Part shown: positions 24,769-33,098 of the stretch, piece by piece
How positions within the stretch are numbered: position 1 is the stretch's first letter
Layout: every line of letters begins with the position of its first letter
NCBI RefSeq assembly: GCF_900109525.1
Contig: NZ_FOAN01000005.1
Coordinates: 124,001-188,000 of the forward strand
Direction of reading: 5' to 3'
From: Allobosea lupini
Lineage (GTDB): Bacteria; Pseudomonadota; Alphaproteobacteria; Rhizobiales; Beijerinckiaceae
DNA: 64,000 nucleotides
Notes under the pieces: model-generated
Told to the model about the DNA's origin: nothing
Databases searched by the model: none
What the model saw: the letters and a program-made list of their open reading frames with translations, nothing else
Program-made: the position numbers and the translations under genes

Positions 24769-27477
24769 TCAATTCCGCCGCAGCAGGCGCTCCAGATAGT
24801 CGAGCTCCTCGGTCGGCCGCAGCGGATCGCCGAGGCGCCGCCGCAGTTCCTCGAGGATGCGCCGCGCCCGCTGCGTCGCGCTCTCGTCGGCACCCGGCAC
24901 GCGCACGCGGCCATCGGCCCAGTCGCGCTGGCGCTGCGGGCGGCCAAGCGGATCGTTGTTGTCGCGCTGCTGCGCCGAGGGCCGGCCGGCCGGGCGTCCA
25001 TCCGGCTCGCCATAGGCGTTCTCGTTGCCCTCGCCCTCGCCGGGCTCGCCCTGCATCTGCTGGGCGAGGTTCTGGCCGCCCTTGCGCAGGGCTTCCAGCG
25101 CCCGGCCCTGCGAATCGACCGCCTGCCCATCCTGGCCTTGGCCAAGCTGGCCCTCGGCCTCGCGCATCGCATCCTCGGCCTCGCCAAGTTCACCGGGGTC
25201 GGCGCCCATGCCGCGCATGCGCCGCTGCAGATCCTGCAGCCGCTCGCGCAGGGCCTGCTGGCGCTGTGACAACCCTTGCTGTCCCTGGCCCTGCCCGCCT
25301 TCGGCGTTCTGCCCGTCCTCGCCCTCGCCGTCCTCGCCAGGCTGCTGCCCGGGTTGCTGGCCACGCTGCCCGCGCTGGCCCTGCTGCCCTTGCTGGCGCT
25401 GGCCCTGCTGGCCGGGACGCGCCTGCTGCTGGCCGGGGCGGCGGCCCTGCTGGGTGCGGTTCTGGTTCTGCTGGTCCTGCTGGTAGGTCTCGTCGCGCAA
25501 CTGCTGCTGCTCGCGCGTCATCCGGTCGAGATCGCCCAACGCCTGGTTCATCTCACGCTGGCGCGGGTCCTGCTGGCCCGGGCGCGCCGTCTTGAGGTTG
25601 TTCAGGAGGTTGTTGAGCTCTTCCATCAGGCGCTGCGCCTCGGCCATGTCGCCGCGCTTGGTCAGTTCCTCGATGCGGTTGAGCATGTTCTGCAGGTCGC
25701 GCGGTGTCACCGTTCGGAAATTCTCCGGCAGCCGCGCCTGGTTCTGCTCGCCGTTCTGCTGCTGGCGCTGCCATTGCTGGGCAAGCTCGCGCATGTACTG
25801 GTCCATGGCGCGGCGCAGATCTTCGGTGAGCTTCTTCATCTCCTCTTCGGAGGCACCGCGCTCCAGCGCCTGCGCCAAGTTCTCCTGCGCGGCCCTGAGC
25901 GCCTTTTCGGCATCCGAGAGGTCGCCATCCTCGAGCTGCAGCGCGAGCGCCCACATCATCTCGGCGGCGTCGCGGAGCTGGTCGTCGCTGGCGGCGCGGC
26001 GCAGTCGTTCGCCGATCATGCGCATGCCGAGATAGACACCGGTCTCCTTCATGAAGCGGTCGGGCTCGATCATCAGCGCGTCGAGCGCAAGCTGAACTTT
26101 CTTGCGGTTGTCGACGTCCATGACGAGCTTGCGCCGTTGCTCGACCAGCGCCTTGGCCAGCGGCTTGGTGAAAGTCCGCTGCGGCAGCACGACTTCGAGG
26201 GTCTCGCTGCGTCCCTCCTGCCCGGTCTCGTCGCGCGCCAGGAGGCTCATATTAACCTTGGCGCCGGCCCAGGGATGGGCCGAGAAATCGACCGTGCTCT
26301 TCATCTCGTCGTCGCCGGAACCGGAGGGCGGCACCGGCAGCACCTGCTTCGGCGCCTCGACCAGCGAGCGGCCACCCGTGATCGGCCCGACACGCGAGAC
26401 CAGCACTTCGGCCGAGGCGATGCCGTAATCGTCCTTCGCGCGATAGCTGAGGCCGAGCCCGCCCTGCACGCCGCTGACGGGCTTGGGCGCATCGGCGAAG
26501 GCGATCTCCGGCTTCTGGTCGATGATCGCGTGCAGGCTCAAGGTCTGCGCCGGGGCGCCCGAGCCGGTGATGCGCAGGGTGCCGTCGCCGGCCACGAGAT
26601 AGCGCTTCTCGGTCACTGCGACCGTATTCGGCGGCACGGCCTTGGCCGGCGCCGGCTTGGCGTCTCCGGATTTGACTTCGCCGGGCTTGCCCTCGACCGG
26701 TACGGCATCGAGCCGGCCGGTCGTTGCGACATCCATTCCGCTTTTGCCGGCGATGCGCACCACCACCGTCGATTTCTCGGGCACGTTGAAGTTCGGGCTG
26801 GCGAGCCTGCCGAAATCGATCAGGATCGGCGGCATGCGCGTATAGGAGGGCGGGTCGATCCAGGCATCGATCCGGACCGCAGCGGTGGCAAGCGCAGGTC
26901 CGCGCCAGTCGAAGGCGGCGGCGAGCCGCGGCAGGGCCTCATGCCCGGCGACGAAGAAGCCGGCGACCGCTGCGACCAGCGGCACGGCGCGCAAGGCCCG
27001 CCTGTCACGCCCGGCCATGCGCGGCTGTGGCGGCGCGACCTTCAGCGCCGCGACGTGAGCGCTCTGGCGCTGCAGATGCAGCGTCCACAACGCCTGCGAG
27101 ACCGGATCCTTGCCGCCGACCGCGAGCGTATCCTCGAGCGAAGTCGCCGGACGGTGAGCCCCGTCCATCGAGTGGTCGAGCCGGGACAGCGCCTCGCGGC
27201 GGCTCGGCCAGCGACCGGTGACGGCCGGCCAGAAGCTTCCCAGCAGGAGCAGAGCAAAGACGGCGGAGCCGGCGGCCCGCCCCCACCAGGGCAGATACAG
27301 CCAGAGCCCGAGCCAGGAGACGGCGAGAAAGGCGAGGACGACGCAGAGCGGCGCCCACAGCTTCGGCCAGAGACGCTCCCAGGCGAGCGACAGCCGCGAG
27401 GCCGCAGTGAGCCGCTCCAGCCGCTTGCGGATCGTACCAACCGAATCTAGCGCCGTGCGGCGCGGTGCTTCGCTCAT
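24769..27477 (-). CDS. DUF4175 / TIGR02302 family large membrane protein
   Basis: A 902-residue protein of the TIGR02302 family, restricted in my knowledge to alphaproteobacteria. It has two N-terminal helices (about residues 38-80), a large periplasmic part with charged alpha-helical segments, a Gln/Gly/Arg low-complexity stretch (about 665-735, repeats of GQQ, QGQ and GQR), and a C-terminal helical end (REQRRILEELRRRLGDP-like). The function is unknown. The ATG at 27477 follows GGAG. It is probably monocistronic; lysA upstream on the same strand stops at 27612. Confidence 0.88.
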   Translation of the reverse strand: MSEAPRRTALDSVGTIRKRLERLTAASRLSLAWERLWPKLWAPLCVVLAFLAVSWLGLWLYLPWWGRAAGSAVFALLLLGSFWPAVTGRWPSRREALSRLDHSMDGAHRPATSLEDTLAVGGKDPVSQALWTLHLQRQSAHVAALKVAPPQPRMAGRDRRALRAVPLVAAVAGFFVAGHEALPRLAAAFDWRGPALATAAVRIDAWIDPPSYTRMPPILIDFGRLASPNFNVPEKSTVVVRIAGKSGMDVATTGRLDAVPVEGKPGEVKSGDAKPAPAKAVPPNTVAVTEKRYLVAGDGTLRITGSGAPAQTLSLHAIIDQKPEIAFADAPKPVSGVQGGLGLSYRAKDDYGIASAEVLVSRVGPITGGRSLVEAPKQVLPVPPSGSGDDEMKSTVDFSAHPWAGAKVNMSLLARDETGQEGRSETLEVVLPQRTFTKPLAKALVEQRRKLVMDVDNRKKVQLALDALMIEPDRFMKETGVYLGMRMIGERLRRAASDDQLRDAAEMMWALALQLEDGDLSDAEKALRAAQENLAQALERGASEEEMKKLTEDLRRAMDQYMRELAQQWQRQQQNGEQNQARLPENFRTVTPRDLQNMLNRIEELTKRGDMAEAQRLMEELNNLLNNLKTARPGQQDPRQREMNQALGDLDRMTREQQQLRDETYQQDQQNQNRTQQGRRPGQQQARPGQQGQRQQGQQGQRGQRGQQPGQQPGEDGEGEDGQNAEGGQGQGQQGLSQRQQALRERLQDLQRRMRGMGADPGELGEAEDAMREAEGQLGQGQDGQAVDSQGRALEALRKGGQNLAQQMQGEPGEGEGNENAYGEPDGRPAGRPSAQQRDNNDPLGRPQRQRDWADGRVRVPGADESATQRARRILEELRRRLGDPLRPTEELDYLERLLRRN

Positions 27478-27611
27478 CCGATGCTCCGGGCCGCCCCCCG
27501 CGGCGCCTCTCCTAGCTTCATCGATCGAGCAAAGAGGCTAGCACGTGATTGTGGCGTGACCAGCACCCAGGCACGATGCCCCACAGGCGCTCCGCTTATT
27601 GTGAAGCAGAC

Positions 27612-28901
27612 TCAGGGCAGCCAGGGCGGTGCACGATCCGTGCCGATCAGCTCTTCATAGGTCTGGCGCGGCCGAGTCACCGCGAATTTGTCGCCTTTCA
27701 CCAGCACTTCGGCGACCAGCGGGCGCTGGTTGTAGGTCGACGACATGCTGGCACCATAGGCGCCGGCCGTCATGAAGGCGATGAGGTCGCCCGGCTTCAG
27801 CGCCGACAATTCGCGTCCGGCGGTGAAGGTGTCGCCTGATTCGCAGATCGGCCCGACGACGTCATAGGCGATCGTCTTGGCCCCCTCCGCCGGCTCCGCC
27901 ACCGGCCAGATCTCGTGATAGGCCTCGTACATGGCGGGCCGCATCAGGTCGTTCATCGCCGCATCGACGACCAGGAATTCCTTGGTCGGGCGCGGATTGA
28001 GGTGGAGCACCTTCGTCAGGAGGATGCCGGCATTGCCGACGATCAGGCGTCCCGGCTCGAAGCCGAGCTCGGCGTCGAGCCCTTGCATCAGCTTGGCGAC
28101 CATTCCGGCATAGGCTTCGATCAGCCCCGGGCCATGGTCGAAATCCTTCGGAACCTCGTAGGGGATGCCGAGCCCGCCACCGAGGTCGAGCCGGTCGACG
28201 CGGTGCCCTTCGGCCCGCAGCGCCAGCACGAGATCGCGCATCTTGGTGTAGGCCGCTTCGAAAGCATCGACCTCGCGGATCTGGCTGCCGATATGCACGG
28301 CAAGGCCCATGATCCTGACGCCCGCCATGTTGGCGGCGCGGGCATAGAGCCGATGCACCTCCTCGAAGGAGACGCCGAACTTGTTGGCCGAGGAACCGGT
28401 GGTGATCTTGGCATGGCCGCCGGCACCGATGTCTGGATTGACCCGGAACACCGCCTCCTGGCGCTTGCCCAGCCGCTGCGCCACCTTCGACAACAGGTCG
28501 AGTTCGCCTTCGGTCTCGATATTGACCTGGTAGATGCCGGCCTCGACAGCGAAGGCGAGCTCGCTCTCAGCTTTGCCGACACCGGAAAAGACGATCTTGC
28601 TGGCCGGAAAGCCGGCGGCGAGCGCCTTGCGGATTTCGCCCTCGGACACCGTATCGGCGCCGGCGCCGAGCGCAGCGAGCGTCTTCAGCACGCCGAGATT
28701 GCTGTTCGCCTTCATGGCATAGAAGACATGCGCCGGCTTGCCCGGCGCGGTCGACGCCATCGCCGCCTCGTAGAGGCGGTAATGCCGCTCGATCGTCGCC
28801 GAGGAATAGACATAGACCGGCGTTCCAACCTTATCCGCGATCTCGCGCAGGTCGACATCCTCGGCGAAGAGCGCGCCGTCGCGATAGGCGAAGTGATGCA
28901 T
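27612..28901 (-). CDS. lysA: Diaminopimelate decarboxylase
   Basis: A 429-residue PLP enzyme that makes L-lysine from meso-diaminopimelate. It has the Schiff-base lysine in VFYAMKANSN (Lys64), the glycine-rich RLDLGGGLGIPY and the active-site cysteine in GPICESGDTF. The ATG at 28901 starts the family-typical MHHFAYRDGALFAEDV; the open frame upstream is a shadow of lptM. It lies seven bases downstream of lptM in the argH-lptM-lysA operon. Confidence 0.96.
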   Translation of the reverse strand: MHHFAYRDGALFAEDVDLREIADKVGTPVYVYSSATIERHYRLYEAAMASTAPGKPAHVFYAMKANSNLGVLKTLAALGAGADTVSEGEIRKALAAGFPASKIVFSGVGKAESELAFAVEAGIYQVNIETEGELDLLSKVAQRLGKRQEAVFRVNPDIGAGGHAKITTGSSANKFGVSFEEVHRLYARAANMAGVRIMGLAVHIGSQIREVDAFEAAYTKMRDLVLALRAEGHRVDRLDLGGGLGIPYEVPKDFDHGPGLIEAYAGMVAKLMQGLDAELGFEPGRLIVGNAGILLTKVLHLNPRPTKEFLVVDAAMNDLMRPAMYEAYHEIWPVAEPAEGAKTIAYDVVGPICESGDTFTAGRELSALKPGDLIAFMTAGAYGASMSSTYNQRPLVAEVLVKGDKFAVTRPRQTYEELIGTDRAPPWLP

Positions 28902-28908
28902 CGAAAAC

Positions 28909-29169
28909 TCAGAGCAACGGGTCGAGCACGAAAGGCTTCTCGGGGACCTCGATCGGCCGGTTGCGCTTCGGCGGCTTGCCGAGCGGCGAAGCATCCGTCG
29001 CGTTGAAGCTGTTCTCGACCGCGCCTGTCTGCTGATCCGGCAGGTCGATTGCATTCTTGGCGTTAGGAGGCGGTTCGAGCGGGCCGCGGCGGCCGCAGGC
29101 GGTAAGCGCGAGACCGAGTAAGCCGGCCAGCAACACGGCGCGACCGATAGTCAGACGGGAATGCGGCAC
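28909..29169 (-). CDS. lptM: Small lipoprotein, LptM/YifL-like
   Basis: An 86-residue lipoprotein. The signal peptide ends in the lipobox LTAC with Cys25 as the lipid-attachment site. The mature protein begins CGRRGPLEPPP, the hallmark of the LptM (YifL) family, which in E. coli helps mature the LptDE lipopolysaccharide translocon. The rest is a short disordered tail ending PFVLDPLL. The place between argH and lysA is the usual one in alphaproteobacteria. Confidence 0.9.
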   Translation of the reverse strand: MPHSRLTIGRAVLLAGLLGLALTACGRRGPLEPPPNAKNAIDLPDQQTGAVENSFNATDASPLGKPPKRNRPIEVPEKPFVLDPLL

Positions 29170-29245
29170 GAACGGGTATCCTCGGGCAAAGCGTCGGAGG
29201 GACTGTAGCGAATGGCGGGCAAGCTTGCGAGCCTTTGCGCCGGGA

Positions 29246-30646
29246 TCATGACTGTGGCTTCGCGTCCTTGGCGAGCTGCTTCAGCCAGCGCTTGGCCTGC
29301 CGCTTCACATTGGCGGGCGCGGTGCCGCCATAGCTGGTGCGGCTCTTCACCGAACGCTCGACGCCGAGCACGGCGAAAATCTCGTCGCTGATCTTGGGCT
29401 CGACCTCCTGCATCTCGGCGAGCGAGAGCTTCTCCAGGCCGACGCCCTTGCTCGATGCGAGGCCGACGAGCCGGCCGGTGACGTGATGGGCGTCGCGGAA
29501 CGGCATCTTCAGCACCCGCACCAGCCAGTCGGCGAGATCGGTCGCGGTGGCGTAGCCGAGGCCGGCCGCCTTCTTCATCGTCTTCAGGTCGGGCTGCATG
29601 TCGCGGACCATGCCGGCGCTGGCGGCGAGGCAAAGCGACAGGGTCTGCACGGCGTCGAAGGTGCCTTCCTTGTCCTCCTGCATGTCCTTCGAATAGGTCA
29701 GCGGCAGGCCCTTCATCATCGTCAGCAGGCCCTGCAGCGCCCCGAAGACGCGCCCCGCCTTGCCGCGCACCAGTTCGGCCGCGTCGGGATTGCGCTTCTG
29801 CGGCATGATCGAAGAGCCGGTCGAGAACTTGTCGGAGAGCTTGACGAAGCCGAACTGCGGCGTCGCCCACAGCACGATCTCTTCGGCCAGGCGCGAAAGG
29901 TGCATGGCGCAGATCGAGGCGGCCGAGAGCGTCTCCAGCACGAAATCGCGATCCGAGACCGAATCGAGCGAGTTTGCCGTCGGCCGGGCGAAGCCGAGTG
30001 CCTTGGCCGTCATGTGCCTGTCGATCGGGAAGGAGGTGCCGGCGAGCGCGGCGGCGCCGAGCGGGGATTCGTTCATGCGCTCGCGGGCGTCACGAAGACG
30101 GCCGCGGTCGCGCGCCAGCATCTCGACATAAGCGAGCAGATGGTGGCCGAAGGTGACCGGCTGCGCCGACTGCAGATGGGTGAAGCCCGGCATCACCGCC
30201 CCGGCATAGGTATCCGCCTTCTCGGCGAGTGCGAGCTGGAGGTCGGCGACCTGCTCGTCGAGCTGGTCGAGCGCATCGCGCACCCACAGGCGCATGTCCG
30301 TCGCGACCTGGTCGTTACGCGAGCGGGCAGTATGCAGGCGCCCTGCGGCGAGCCCGATCCGGTCCTTGAGATTGCTCTCGATGTTCATGTGGATGTCTTC
30401 GAGCGCGCGCGAGAACGTGAAGCGCCCGGCCTCGATCTCGGCCTCGATGCCCTTGAGTCCGGCGGAGATCACGTCCACGTCCTCACGCGTCAGGATGCCG
30501 GTCTCGGCAAGCATGGCGGCATGGGCCAGCGAACCGCGGATGTCCTGGCGCCACAGGCGCTGGTCGAAATCGATGGAGGCGTTGATCTCCTCCATGATGG
30601 CGTCGGGACCTGTGGCGAAACGCCCACCCCACATGCGGTTGCTCAC
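29246..30646 (-). CDS. argH: Argininosuccinate lyase
   Basis: A 466-residue cytoplasmic enzyme, the last step of arginine synthesis (argininosuccinate to arginine and fumarate). It has the superfamily signature [11 protein letters not shown], the N-terminal MWGGRF and the central [13 protein letters not shown]. The start is ATG at 30646, only 31 bp from the divergent tlpA start. It leads the argH-lptM-lysA group. Confidence 0.97.
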   Translation of the reverse strand: MSNRMWGGRFATGPDAIMEEINASIDFDQRLWRQDIRGSLAHAAMLAETGILTREDVDVISAGLKGIEAEIEAGRFTFSRALEDIHMNIESNLKDRIGLAAGRLHTARSRNDQVATDMRLWVRDALDQLDEQVADLQLALAEKADTYAGAVMPGFTHLQSAQPVTFGHHLLAYVEMLARDRGRLRDARERMNESPLGAAALAGTSFPIDRHMTAKALGFARPTANSLDSVSDRDFVLETLSAASICAMHLSRLAEEIVLWATPQFGFVKLSDKFSTGSSIMPQKRNPDAAELVRGKAGRVFGALQGLLTMMKGLPLTYSKDMQEDKEGTFDAVQTLSLCLAASAGMVRDMQPDLKTMKKAAGLGYATATDLADWLVRVLKMPFRDAHHVTGRLVGLASSKGVGLEKLSLAEMQEVEPKISDEIFAVLGVERSVKSRTSYGGTAPANVKRQAKRWLKQLAKDAKPQS

Positions 30647-30677
30647 GGCGGTCTTTCCTGCTCTTCAAGGACGCACG

Positions 30678-31304
30678 ATGACGTCTCGGTCGAAAATGGC
30701 GGTGGCCTGTGGGGCCCTGGCGCTGCTGGTGCTCGGCAGCGCAGCGGCCTTCTACTCCGTGCGGGGCGTGGCCGGCAATTCCACTTGCAGCGCCGCCTCG
30801 GCGAAGGCTGAAACGCTGCGCCCCCTTGCCAAAGGCGATGTCGCGGGCGTCGAGGTCGCCAAGCAGCCGGCGCTCCTGCCCGATCTTGCGTTCAACGGCC
30901 CCGACGGCAAGCCGACGACGCTCTCGGCCTTCCGGGGCAAGACCGTCCTGGTCAACCTCTGGGCGACCTGGTGCCTGCCCTGCCTGACCGAGATGCCGGC
31001 GCTAGATGCGCTGCAGGGCGCGCTCGGCAGCTCGGATTTCGAGGTCTTGGCGATCAACATCGACACGCGCCACCCCGACAAGCCGAAGAAGTGGCTCGCC
31101 GACAAGGCGATCACCCGCCTCGGCTATTATGCCGACCCGCAGGCCAAGGTGTTCCAGGACATCCGCGCCGTGAAGAAGGTCGAGGGCATGCCGATCAGCC
31201 TGCTGATCGACCCGGCCGGCTGCGAGCTCGCTCTACTGCAAGGGCCGGCCGAATGGGCCGGCGCCGACGCCAAGGCCTTGATCGGGGCAGCGCTCGGCCG
31301 CTGA
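30678..31304 (+). CDS. tlpA: TlpA-family thiol:disulfide oxidoreductase
   Basis: A 208-residue membrane-anchored periplasmic thioredoxin. The N-terminal helix (MAVACGALALLVLGSAAAFY) anchors it. The thioredoxin domain has the active site WCLPC (Cys99, Cys102) in VNLWATWCLPC and the cis-proline region VEGMPISLLID. TlpA reduces copper-centre or cytochrome c assembly partners in rhizobia. AAGGA precedes the ATG at 30678. It is divergent from argH, a conserved neighbourhood. Confidence 0.92.
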   Translation: MTSRSKMAVACGALALLVLGSAAAFYSVRGVAGNSTCSAASAKAETLRPLAKGDVAGVEVAKQPALLPDLAFNGPDGKPTTLSAFRGKTVLVNLWATWCLPCLTEMPALDALQGALGSSDFEVLAINIDTRHPDKPKKWLADKAITRLGYYADPQAKVFQDIRAVKKVEGMPISLLIDPAGCELALLQGPAEWAGADAKALIGAALGR

Positions 31305-31308
31305 CGCC

Positions 31309-31746
31309 TCAGTACGCCACGACTGTCCAAGTGATCGCGCCCTTCTTGAAGTATCCACCGACGTCGTAGGTGAGGGTTCCCGTCCCCTCACCCGCGCCTG
31401 CCTTGCTGGGTGCGCCGCCGAACTTGCCCTCGGAATTGCGCGTCACCTTGGTCAGCGTGATCAGGACCTGAAAATACTCCTCCTCGCCGGCCTTGTGCGA
31501 GGCGCGCGCCATTTTCGAGCCGATCAGCATGGTCGCCGGAGCCTCCGACGTCCACTCCCAGTACAGATGTTCCTTGGCATCGCTGGTGAACTTGATCCTG
31601 CCCTCGTCGGTGCTGTCCTCGAAATGGACCCAGCGGCCTGACGCCGACTTGCCGGAGACCTCGTTCTTGTCGGTCAGCCTGAGGATTGCGTAGACGGATT
31701 TCTCTCCGCTGCCCTGTTCGATCATGATCTTATGTGTCCGCAGCAT
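31309..31746 (-). CDS. Hypothetical protein
   Basis: A 145-residue protein with no recognised family. It has no signal peptide or membrane helix. Composition is rich in Lys, Thr, Ser and Gly, with alternating hydrophobic strands (WVHFEDSTDEGRIKFTSD; HLYWEWTSEAPATMLIGSKM; FQVLITLTKVTRN; GTLTYDVGGYFKKGAITWTVVAY), suggesting a beta-sandwich. A GGAG precedes the ATG at 31746; further upstream codons look non-coding. It converges on tlpA with four bases between stops. Possibly an accessory gene. Confidence 0.65.
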   Translation of the reverse strand: MLRTHKIMIEQGSGEKSVYAILRLTDKNEVSGKSASGRWVHFEDSTDEGRIKFTSDAKEHLYWEWTSEAPATMLIGSKMARASHKAGEEEYFQVLITLTKVTRNSEGKFGGAPSKAGAGEGTGTLTYDVGGYFKKGAITWTVVAY

Positions 31747-32030
31747 CGCATGTTCTCCGGTGAGAAGGGGAAGGCGACGACCTAGGCAGAGCGTGACGCC
31801 GCTAAGGGTGCGGATTGCAAGGCAGGGCACAGGCCTGCGGCATCCCGAGAGGATTGGACCGCTCTGATGCCGTTTCGCGCCGCCATAGGGCCCCGCATTC
31901 GGCGGCCGGCAGGACGCGCCGCTACGATTGCGCCGCAAACTTGCGCAAGGGAACGACGACCGCCCTGCGCGGTTCGTCCGGGCACGGCATCACGGCAATA
32001 GGCCTCCCGACAGCGAATGGAGCGACAATC

Positions 32031-33020
32031 ATGCGTTTTTCCGGACTTTCCCGCGCCGGCACGGCCCGGACCCTTCTCCGGCTGGCGGCGGGCGCCCTTT
32101 TGCTCGCCGGGTTGGCCGGGCACGCACGGGCCCAGGATAGGACCGCGATCTCGGGTACGACGGTCTCGCTGGCGCCTCTGAAGGGCTTCGCGCCCTCGAC
32201 CAAGTTTGCCGGCCTGGAGAACACCGAGGCGAAGGCCTCCATGCTCGTCGTCGAGATGCCGCCCGAGGCGCATGCGCAACTGTCGGCGCTGTTCAACAAT
32301 CTCCAGACCGCCAAGACCAACTTCGCCAAGCAGAACATCGTGATCGACGAGGCCGAGGACATCGATACGGCCGGCGGCAAGGGCCGCATCCTGACCGGCC
32401 ACCAGAATGTCGCCGGTACGACCTTCGACAAATGGGTCGTGCTGCTCAAGGGCGCCAAGACCGTGATGATCACCGTGCAGGCGCCGGAAGATTCCGATCT
32501 CGATGGCGACGACGTGGTCACCATGCTGAAGAGCGTCTCGCTCGGCGCCGAGCCGACGCTCGACCAGAAGCTTGCGGCCCTGCCCTTCCGTGTTCGCGCC
32601 ACCGAGCCTTTCCGCGTCGTCGACACCTTCGGCGGCCTTGGCGTGCTGATGACCTCAGGCCCGCTGAACGTCGACCCCAAGGGCAGCCAGCCCATGCTGA
32701 TCGTCAGCTATCAGACCGGTGGTCAGGTCGCGGCCGGCCAACTCGCCGCCGTCGCCGAGAAGCTGCTGCAGACGACGCGCGGCTTCGAGAAGGCCGAGAT
32801 CGCCAAGCGTGAGACCGTCGCCTTCGCCGGCAGCAAGGCTGGCGTGCTGCTTTCGGGCAGGACCGCTGAAGGTGCCACCGGCAAGCGCTTTGCCCAGTAT
32901 ATCGGCCTCGGCCCGGATGGCCGCTTCGTGCGCCTGATCGTCAGCGCCGATGAGGCGACCTATCCCTCACTGGAGCCGGCGATCAAGGCGATCGCCGACA
33001 GCATCGCCTTCGCCCAGTGA
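32031..33020 (+). CDS. Hypothetical secreted or periplasmic protein
   Basis: A 329-residue protein with a clear signal peptide (RTLLRLAAGALLLAGLAGHARA, cleavage after ARA). The mature part appears to be two related alpha/beta halves. Each starts with a PFRV- or LKGF-type strand and contains VSYQTGG or MLVVEMPPEA, and DGDDVVTMLKSVSLG matches in style the C-terminal SLEPAIKAIADSIAFA. I do not recognise the family. The ATG at 32031 follows GGAG; earlier in-frame codons do not encode a signal. The 284 bp before it hold nothing else I can name. Confidence 0.75.
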   Translation: MRFSGLSRAGTARTLLRLAAGALLLAGLAGHARAQDRTAISGTTVSLAPLKGFAPSTKFAGLENTEAKASMLVVEMPPEAHAQLSALFNNLQTAKTNFAKQNIVIDEAEDIDTAGGKGRILTGHQNVAGTTFDKWVVLLKGAKTVMITVQAPEDSDLDGDDVVTMLKSVSLGAEPTLDQKLAALPFRVRATEPFRVVDTFGGLGVLMTSGPLNVDPKGSQPMLIVSYQTGGQVAAGQLAAVAEKLLQTTRGFEKAEIAKRETVAFAGSKAGVLLSGRTAEGATGKRFAQYIGLGPDGRFVRLIVSADEATYPSLEPAIKAIADSIAFAQ

Positions 33021-33098
33021 TCGACCGATGCCACTGCCCGGCGTCACGGATCTGCAACATTTGCCATGGCCGGCCGGCTGCTCCATACGCTGCCGGCC

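Noticed and set aside
25276..27450. A 724-codon plus-strand frame opposite the DUF4175 gene
   Set aside because: Leu/Arg/His-rich shadow translation with no domain; the opposite strand has family similarity, a start and a ribosome-binding site.
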